Assembly: GCA_036346275.1 (NCBI GenBank)
Contig: CM070721.1
Coordinates: 4,414,452-4,478,451, forward strand
Direction: 5' to 3'
Length of the DNA stretch: 64,000 nucleotides
From: Otatea glauca
Taxonomy: Eukaryota > Streptophyta > Magnoliopsida > Poales > Poaceae
Shown: one piece after another, positions 56,982 through 64,000 of the stretch
Layout: every line of letters starts with the position of its first letter
Numbering within the stretch: position 1 is the stretch's first letter
The notes under the pieces: generated by a model
Database searches by the model: none
The model's input: the letters and a program-made list of their open reading frames with translations, nothing else
Told to the model about the DNA's origin: nothing
Program-made: the position numbers and the translations under genes

Positions 56982-58995
56982 ATGCATCCGATGCCCGAGG
57001 GGGACGTCGCGGACGGGGGCGCGGCGGAGGTCGGGTCCCCGCGATCCCGCTACTTCCGCCAGCGGAGCATGCACTCCGCGGATCCGGACGGCGCCGGCGC
57101 CGGCGCCGCGGCGCGCAAGGTGTTCGACGTGGAGAACCCGCCCGGCGCCGTCGGTGGCGGAGGAGGGGCAGCGGGGCTCCGGCCAAGCGAGTCCGTGGCC
57201 AAGCTGGAGTCGCTGGAGCGGGCGGAGCGCGCCGCGCTGGCGCCGGTGGTCGTGCTCAAGACGGGCTTCTATATCCTGGTGTGGTACGCCTTCAGTACCT
57301 GCCTCACGCTGTGAGTGCTGCTGCTCGCGCCTCTGGATCTCGTCTCTCGGCAACTCTCCTTACCTCTCGTCTAGCTCGCTGTGTGGCGGTTTGATTGATT
57401 GTTTCCTTGTTTGGGTAGATACAATAAGACGCTGCTGGGGGACAAGCTGGGCAAGTTCCCGGCGCCGCTGCTAATGAACACCGTGCACTTCGCGCTGCAG
57501 GCGGCGGTCTCCAAGATCATAATGTTCTTCCAGTCCAAGGGGCTTGAGAACGCGGTGGAGATGAGATGGAAGGATTACCTCATGAGAGGTGTGGATCTTG
57601 GTTTTTGCATTTCTTGGTTTTGAAAGAAATCACCGCGTGAGTTTGTGTTTGTTTGTGGGAAATCATGCTTCTGGCTCGCCTTTCTGCAGTCGTGCCCACT
57701 GCTCTGGGAACCGCATTGGACATAAACCTGAGCAACGCGTCTCTAGTGTTCATCTCGGTCACATTTGCTACTATGGTATGTCATCCGCGAAAGGGTTTAA
57801 TCCACTTATGCTTTTGACTACAAACATTCCTAGTTGAGTTCAGTGGTTGGATGGTTAACTAAAATTTCGAAATTTGGTCTTTTGCAGTGTAAATCAGCCT
57901 CCCCGATATTTCTTTTGCTATTCGCTTTTGCATTTAGGTGAGTGTTGATCTATAATGAAGTTGGATACAGCTGTAGTATGGCTTTCTCGTACTAATGCTA
58001 ATTAGTTAATTTCAGTTCTCATGTTTATGCTGGTTGCATTGATTATTATTTGTTCAACTTGCTAGTCAGTTGTAGAATTGATTTTTCCATATTAGCATTG
58101 CAGGGCTTTTAATTTCCACTAATTGCCATTAACTTGCCACATAATTGGCTGTCAGACTTGTATGTTCATCTAACTTTTAAAGAGGATAATTTCAAGGAGC
58201 CAATGCTGTAACTCATCCGTTTAGGGTGTATTAAGCTATCACTAACGCTTTCACTCAAAAGCAAAATTGTGTTGATCTTGATCAAATGTAAAGCAGTAAA
58301 AAAGACACTTTCCTTAATCCACAAAGGGACACTAATGTGGTTGGCGAATAACCATGTCCACACTAATTACCAGGTATTTGGGCATGTCAAGCAATCTAAT
58401 ATAATTTCTTGTATTTTTTTTTAAAAAAGCTGCATGTGAATTACTTTGGCTGCGCTTCTTTAATTGGAACTTCTTTCTAGCAATAGAAAATGAAGTTATG
58501 CAAGTAAAAACACAAAATTGTTTTAAGTGAAAAAAGGGGAGTGTTAAGCAATAATTATGGTTAGCCTAAGGAATATTGTCTCAATCTATTATTTACTCCT
58601 TTCTTCTTTATTTGTAACTTTTCAAATATTCTTTTTTTTAATGTGACAGTGAGCACACTTACTTTCAAAATATTTTTTTTTGAAAATAATTCAAAACATT
58701 TCTGCATTCCTTTTCTATAAAAATCTTTGATGTGTTTTGCAAACTCATTGATCACATAGAACCTGCAGATTTATCAACTTAGTTGGTTACATAGTATTCA
58801 TTTTTTTTCTTATGCAACTAAGAGGGTCATCGTCACTTCCTGGACAAAATGTATATTATACTATTCCATTTGTTTTCGTTTGCTTTCGATAGTATATGCT
58901 TCTAAAAGTTCCCTCCCACTTTACCAGGTTGGAGAATCCCAGCATCAAGCTTCTAGGAATCATAGTTGTCATTTCTATTGGGGTTCTGTTGACAG
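56982..58995 (+). CDS. Sugar-phosphate/phosphate translocator, 5' five exons only
   Basis: Exons 56982-57310, 57419-57588, 57690-57775, 57888-57937 and 58928-58995; all introns GT-AG and phases consistent, giving 234 codons plus one base. The N terminus is Gly/Ala/Ser-rich and hydrophilic and ends RPSESVAKLESLERAERAAL. Then come the first membrane helices of the DMT/TPT transporter fold: VVLKTGFYILVWYAFSTC, YNKTLLGDKLGKFPAPLLMN, VVPTALGTALDINLSNASLV, CKSASPIFLLLFAFAF and KLLGIIVVISIGVLLT. I recognise the family of Arabidopsis At1g06470, probable sugar-phosphate/phosphate translocators of endomembranes; substrate unknown. The second half of the fold is absent. A gypsy LTR begins 527 bp after the last donor site, so either the element lies in a long intron or the gene is broken. 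Confidence 0.88.
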
Positions 58996-59521
58996 GTATG
59001 TAGCTTTAGAGTTTTTTTTTTGGCGATTAGCTTCAGATGGCTTGAAATGTATCGAGGGAAACTACTGTGGTTTTCTGTTGAGTAAAAAATTTGTGCTGTA
59101 CCAGTTTGCTGATTATTAAGATTGCATTGTTCATTTTTTTTAATGGTTGTCCATCTTTGTCGTTATTAGATTGTATTTTGCCTGCACTGTTTGAAACATA
59201 AATCTGTAGGTGATAAACAAAAGCTTATCTTTTAGAAATGTTTTGTTATGATATAGGTATGCCATTTCCTATATTAATATTTCTAATATTATTTGATAAT
59301 TAAAAAAATAATGAGCTGTCTTAGTATAAGCTAAAAGTTTATTTGCCTGGCAAAATTCTAATGGAGACCAACACAATGTTGCGGAAATTCTTATCATCTG
59401 TTGTTGATGTATTCTTATTTTTGCCAAGGAGCTGACCTTCCTTGTTCTCACTTTGGTTTATAGATAGCAAACATGGTTTCCTATATAGTTTCTATCATGT
59501 TCCCTTGGCCAAGTACCATAC
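58996..59521 (+). other. Intron 5 of the translocator up to the gypsy insertion
   Basis: AT-rich intron-like sequence after the exon 5 donor. No further translocator exon is seen before the LTR at 59522. Confidence 0.6.
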
Positions 59522-60573
59522 TGTCGGGGATCGGACAGACTGGGCGCAAGCCCCCCGACACGTGGCCGTTCCTCCGTGCAGGGGATCGTTCCTAAGCCCA
59601 GCGAGACGTCTCGGTCTACCACCGGGCGCCGAAAGCGATCGTTACGGTCGGGATCCGACCAAAGGTCTCAAGAGGCCACCGGGACCTCTCGAGCTCTCCC
59701 CGACCTGGTGGTCGGCTCCGACCTCCGCATGGCGGGATGGGGTCCCCAACTCCGACTAAGCCGGGCTCGACCTCGCAGCGGGGACGGGTCCCCGACCGAC
59801 CGAGTGGGCTCCCGACCTCCGCACGGGACGGGTCCCCGACCACCAAGCGGGCTCCCGACCAGCGGGGCGGGGTCCCCGACTCAAACCAATCCAAGGCAAC
59901 CCCGCCAAGGGCCACGTGTCAAGGCCTCCACCGCCAATGACCACGTCTTACTTGATGGAGACAATCAAGTGACTATACGAGAAGCGGCCATCTCCCAAGA
60001 TGGTTTAATGATCAGCCAAGTCGTGTTTCTCGCCCCATCACCGGCCACATAACGATGCGAAGACACGCCTCTCCCGAGGCAACACCCACGTCATGCGCAG
60101 CAACGCCAACACTCGTAAGGTTCGCAGAGGCGTGTACGCCGCTTCCGGAAATACCTAACCGCCTCGCCAACTAGACTCTCGACCAAAGCATGGGCAAAGC
60201 GGCGGTGATCGGTCCGCAGAACAAAGGACCAAGCTCCTAGTGTAGGTCACCTCGCCCTCTCCCAACTCGATGTAACACCGCCTTCCTTCCGTATAAAAGG
60301 AGGCGGGAACCCCGTAGAGGAGGATCGAACCCATCTCGCTAAGCCGTTAGCACTCGCTTGTAAACTTTGTGCACACCACATCAAGAGAATACAACGCCAC
60401 CACACGAATCGAGTAGGGTTCGGCCCAACCAATATAAACCTTGCGTCTCTGCTTGGTTGCACAGTTCCCCGCTTAGCGCGCCCGCCGAGGGTGCCACCCG
60501 ACGAACGAAGCTCGGGCCTTGCCTCCGCACGATCCTTCCTCTTTCTTTGCGGTCGACGGTCTCGATCGTCGAC
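59522..60573 (+). mobile_element. 5' LTR of a Ty3/gypsy element
   Basis: Begins TGTCGGGGATCGG and ends near CGATCGTCGAC, just before the primer site. Much of it aligns with the solo LTR at 7333-8260 on the opposite strand. G and C runs tend to be shorter here than in the relative. Length about 1.05 kb. The element points the same way as the translocator gene. Confidence 0.85.
60292..60298 (+). promoter_or_regulatory. TATA box of the gypsy LTR
   Basis: CGTATAAAAGGAGGC, identical to the corresponding site in the solo LTR near 7584-7590. Confidence 0.7.
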
Positions 60574-60575
60574 GG

Positions 60576-60591
60576 TGGCGCCACCGTGGGG
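60576..60591 (+). other. Primer-binding site of the gypsy element
   Basis: TGGCGCCACCGTGGGG follows the LTR. It resembles the TGGCGCCGTCTGTGGGG-type primer sites of grass gypsy elements with small changes. Confidence 0.65.
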
Positions 60592-63500
60592 CCCAAGTTT
60601 TTTCGTCCAAAGTTCGTCATCTTGGCTACTCAACACCTCGGCCCCACTACCAAAGATGTCGCGAACGGCGAGCTTGGCTCGACGCTGTCCCCGAGTGCCA
60701 AGGCTCCACATCCATGCTCGCCATCCTTGCCGCCTCGCAACGCCATGCCTTCGCGGCGACGGACGTGAGGCAACCCCAGGCGGGCGACGACGGTGGCTCG
60801 GAAACCTCGGGGCGCGTCGGCCGCCTGTGTCGCCATCGACCAAGCTTATCGCCGCCATTCGGCGAGAGGCGTGGTACGACCAGCTCCATCCGGCCGGTTC
60901 GGCCTCCCGTCGCACGAACGCGCTTAAGCGCTGCGGGCATTATCGCCGGTCATGGTCGACTTCGCCGGCGCGGCTCGCCTCTTCCGATCCTCGGCCAAGA
61001 GCTCAACAAAGCGGCCGACGGCGTCACCCCGGCGGCAAGCAAGCTCTGCGGGCTCGAAGTCTCGCCGTCGCGGACGGCGCCGCCCTATCACGTGATCACC
61101 GGCCGCTTCACGGCGAGGATCCGCCGCCTCGCTCGCACCCAACGCCATCTTCACCGCCTCCCGACAGAAGGGGCGCGCGTGGCTCGCCGTCGCCACGGCG
61201 TAATAACGATGCTCGCCGGACGGTACTTCCGAAGTCCCTCCGGACGTCCATCTCGGCGCAGAAGACGTAACCACTTGCGACGCCACCGCAACGGCGCTCC
61301 CGTCGACCATCACGGCCGACACGGTGCGCCGCCGGCCGAGTTCTCCCGTTTCGGTGGTGACGACTCGACGCTAGAATGGCGCAGCGATGACTCTCCGCCC
61401 ACGGCCGCCGGCGTACTCGTGCGATCTCCGTCGGCACGTTGGCGGCGGTTTTAGGCGGCGATGATGGAGCGGTTCGCGGGACCAAGAATCCCGCGAATCC
61501 TCTCCATCTACTCCACCGCCATCTGGCGGCCGGAGGGACGAGGCGTAATGGCCAACTACCTCCCACTGCTCGACGGCGCGCGCGCACTGGCTCTTCAACC
61601 AGCGCCCGGCACCTTCCGGCCGTGGCGCCACCGGTGAGCGCTCTCACTCCAACTTCCGAGTTGCTACGAACGGCACAGGCGGGAGAGGACTCGGACCGTG
61701 TTATCCAGGAAAGGGGAACATCTGCGGACTTCGTGCGGCGCCGGTTCACCCGTCGCAAACTCGATCCCCAATGTTTATTTAAACCGTCATCAAGGCCTTC
61801 AAGTTTGGCGTCCGAGACAGGCGCCTTACGGAGGATCTCGAGATTGCCACAAGACTCACCGTCGACAAACTATTTCGCATGATCGAAGCAGACGCGGACG
61901 CGACGATCTCGTGTCATTGGAAGCATGACTATGACCGGGGCAGCTCGGCCACCTTCTCGGAAACGAGGCCATCCGACGCTAAGGAATGAGACCGGCCCAC
62001 GCGGCAAAAAGCGGGAAAAGATCACGCGGCGTCGGGCGGCGGCCCGCTTAGTCGCTACTGATCGACGACAAACATGAAAGGCGGGACGCGCCGGCACCGA
62101 TCGCCGCCCCGACCTCGTGAGAACCATCCGCGACCGCAGCAGTGCGCCGCGCGCCCCAACCGGGCAAGGTCGAGGACCTCCACGCCTGAACGTCCGAGCT
62201 TGGGGCAACGAGGAACAACCCGGCCGACGCTAACAAGTTTTGCCTGTTCCACAAGATCCACGGCCATGACCTGCGGGCCGCAGGACATGGTGCTCGTTGG
62301 ACGCCTTTTATAAAGGGATCGGGAAATGCGCGCTACAAAAGGCGATGAACGGCGGGAGGAATCAACGCCGCCGTGCCCATGCCGGCGACGACTGAATTCC
62401 AACAGGCGACCGTGCCGTGTGGACATGATCTTGGTGGTTCCTCCGCGATACCGATCTCGGCTTGGTGAAGGGCCGACGCCGCGCGCCGCCTATCAAGCCA
62501 CCGCCGGAAGCCCGCCGACCAACCCGCGGATGGGCGCCGCCCCATCACCTTTCCCGGGGACGCGCCCGGGATGTCCCGGATTTCAAAATCGCTCGGTCGC
62601 CGCCCGACCATAAGCAACGCCGTCGTTGGCGGGTCATGGTCGACGAGGCGATTCCTCAACTTACTCCTAGCGGCGCTTGGGACCGGATGCAAATACCCGG
62701 TCGAAAATCAAGAACATAGCGATCCCCTTCTTCGATCGTCGTCGGGAGCTCGACCACCGCGGGCAAGTGGTCTCTCCGTCACCTTCGGCGACTCAGTAAA
62801 CTTCCGCACCGGCCGATCACCTTCGAGGTCGTGGACGGCGATCTCCCTACAACGCCATCCCCGCGCCCGCCCGGTCAAGTTCATGGTGCGAATCACTACG
62901 GGCATCGGTGTATGAAGCTCCGGGCCCGGGCGTCATAACGGTCCGCTGGCGACCTTAAGGCAGCACACGGTTGCGAAGAAAGGCCACGATCTTGGCCGGC
63001 ATACTTGCCCAACCGCCTCGAGATCACCCCAAAGGACGCCCCGTTTAAGGCGGCTATCCACCAAACGGCCCACCAAGGCCGTGCGGCGAGAGGGGGCACG
63101 GGCAAACGCGTCATTTTCGGCCACCGATCCCAAATAGGAAGACGAGCTCGTCACCTTCCTCCGAGATAACAAAACCATTTTCGCACGGAACCCGCGGACA
63201 TGCCCGGTCCCACGGGAGGTGATCGAGCACAACCGCAAACAAAGCCCGGTGCGCACCCTTGCGCCAGAAGCTCGGCGCTTCTCTTACGAGAAGGCGGCAA
63301 TAATCGTGAGCACCTCGACAAGCTCCTTAAGGCCGGGCCATTCGCGAGGTCAACTACTCGAATGGTCGCCAACCCCGTGATCGCATGAAGAAGGGCGGGA
63401 AGTGGCGAATGTGTGTCGACCACACGGGCTTGAACGCATGCCCCAAAGATAACTTCCGCCCCCGCATGGACCAGTTGTGGACTCCACCGCCAACGCCGAG

Positions 63501-64000
63501 ATGTTGAGTTTTCGACGCTTACTCCGGTACCACGGATCAAGCTCGCGCGGAAGATGAAGACAAGACCGCCTTCATCACGCCGCTTGGAACATTCGCTACA
63601 CGACCATGTCGTTCGGCCTCCGCAATGCGGGTGCCACGTTCAGTTAATGGCCAAAGCCCGACCCGCGGATCGGCCGGAACCTCGAGGTGTACGCCGACGA
63701 CATCATCGCCAAGAGCCCTCTAAGGCTAACCACGCCAACGACTGCCGAGACCTTCGCCAACCCGAGCGAGTTCGGCATCAAGCTCAACCGAAAAATGCGT
63801 CTTCGCACGGCCCGGAAAAGTACTTCGGCTACATGATCGGGGTCGGCGTGGGCCCAAACTCGAGAGAAGATCGAGGCGATCGAGCGGATGACCGCTCCAA
63901 CCTCGTGAAACAAGTGCAGAGCCTCACCGGCCGATCGCCGCCTCACCGCTTCATTTCCGGCTCGGCGGCGCGGGTTGCCTTTCTTTAAGATCCTGCTTGC
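60592..64000 (+). pseudogene. Ty3/gypsy gag-pol, heavily frameshifted, runs off the window
   Basis: Motifs occur in the expected order but in changing frames. A gag zinc-knuckle-like stretch (KFCLFHKIHGHD) lies near 62230. The end of the protease region, around PYNAI and RPVKFMV then MKLRAPG and VITVR, lies near 62840-62945. Reverse transcriptase motifs follow: KWRMCVDHTGLNACP at 63400, DKTAFITPLGTF at 63560, YADDIIAKSP at 63690 and FGIKLN at 63772. Between motifs the frame is lost every few dozen bases, mostly through one- to three-base deletions. No complete domain is open. The long open frames over 60490-61460 do not match gag and look incidental. RNase H, integrase and the 3' LTR would lie beyond the window. 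Confidence 0.8.

Noticed and set aside
60247..62720. Many long GC-rich open frames on both strands, up to 311 codons
   Set aside because: High GC leaves few stops. Frames overlap on opposite strands and none follows gypsy gag motifs; the real gag-pol frame is broken.

Overview
The window looks like nuclear DNA of a grass. It carries plant genes with introns and GC-rich first exons, Stowaway- and Tourist-type MITEs, Ty1/copia elements with palindrome-rich Sirevirus-type LTRs, Ty3/gypsy LTRs, hAT elements and a Helitron with the rice-type CTAG end. No bacterial, organellar, rRNA, tRNA or CRISPR feature was recognised. Only three host loci are well supported. They are a seven-exon conserved gene of unknown function (17653-19764, minus), a small secreted-peptide precursor with a PIP-type C terminus (29521-29793, plus), and the first five exons of a sugar-phosphate/phosphate translocator (56982-58995, plus). 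The translocator runs into a gypsy element before its remaining exons appear.

Layout, left to right. 0.6-6.6 kb: a decayed Ty1/copia element on the minus strand; its gag segment plus the end of its 5' LTR is flipped to the plus strand between two inverted repeats. 7.3-8.8 kb: a gypsy-family solo LTR (target duplication CTAAA) and a Stowaway MITE. 10-16 kb: old repeats, then a hAT transposase pseudogene cut in two by a 1.9-kb Sirevirus-type solo LTR (duplication AGTTA), then a second hAT-like inverted-repeat element. 17.6-19.8 kb: the conserved gene. 20-22 kb: a duplicated repeat, one copy with a large TA/TG microsatellite. 23.7-26.7 kb: a probable Helitron carrying four spliceable exons of an unrecognised gene. 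27.6-28.2 kb: a copia LTR with leader. 29.4-29.8 kb: the peptide gene. 30.4-33.2 kb: a MITE, an inverted-repeat element and a 935-bp hAT element with a perfect 8-bp duplication.

32.3-41.8 kb is one Ty1/copia element (minus) with 147- and 171-bp LTRs. The 935-bp hAT element sits six bases inside its left end, and about 3.5 kb of palindrome-rich Sirevirus-like LTR sequence sits inside its pol gene. 42.7-45.8 kb: an RNase H-like coding fragment is split by a third copia element (duplication ATTAC) that lost integrase, most of RT and most of its 5' LTR. 46-56 kb is repeat-derived: TIR elements, minisatellites, a 1.5-kb hAT derivative and MITEs. 57-59 kb: the translocator gene. 59.5-64 kb: LTR and decayed gag-pol of a gypsy element with many small deletions.

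The main biology is nested transposition. Several insertions can be ordered because removing the inner element restores a reading frame, an LTR end or a target duplication of the outer one. The most unusual signal is in the 35.7-38.1 kb LTR sequence: about twenty hairpins keep the same TGTGT loop while the stem arms change from cluster to cluster, with both sides changing together.
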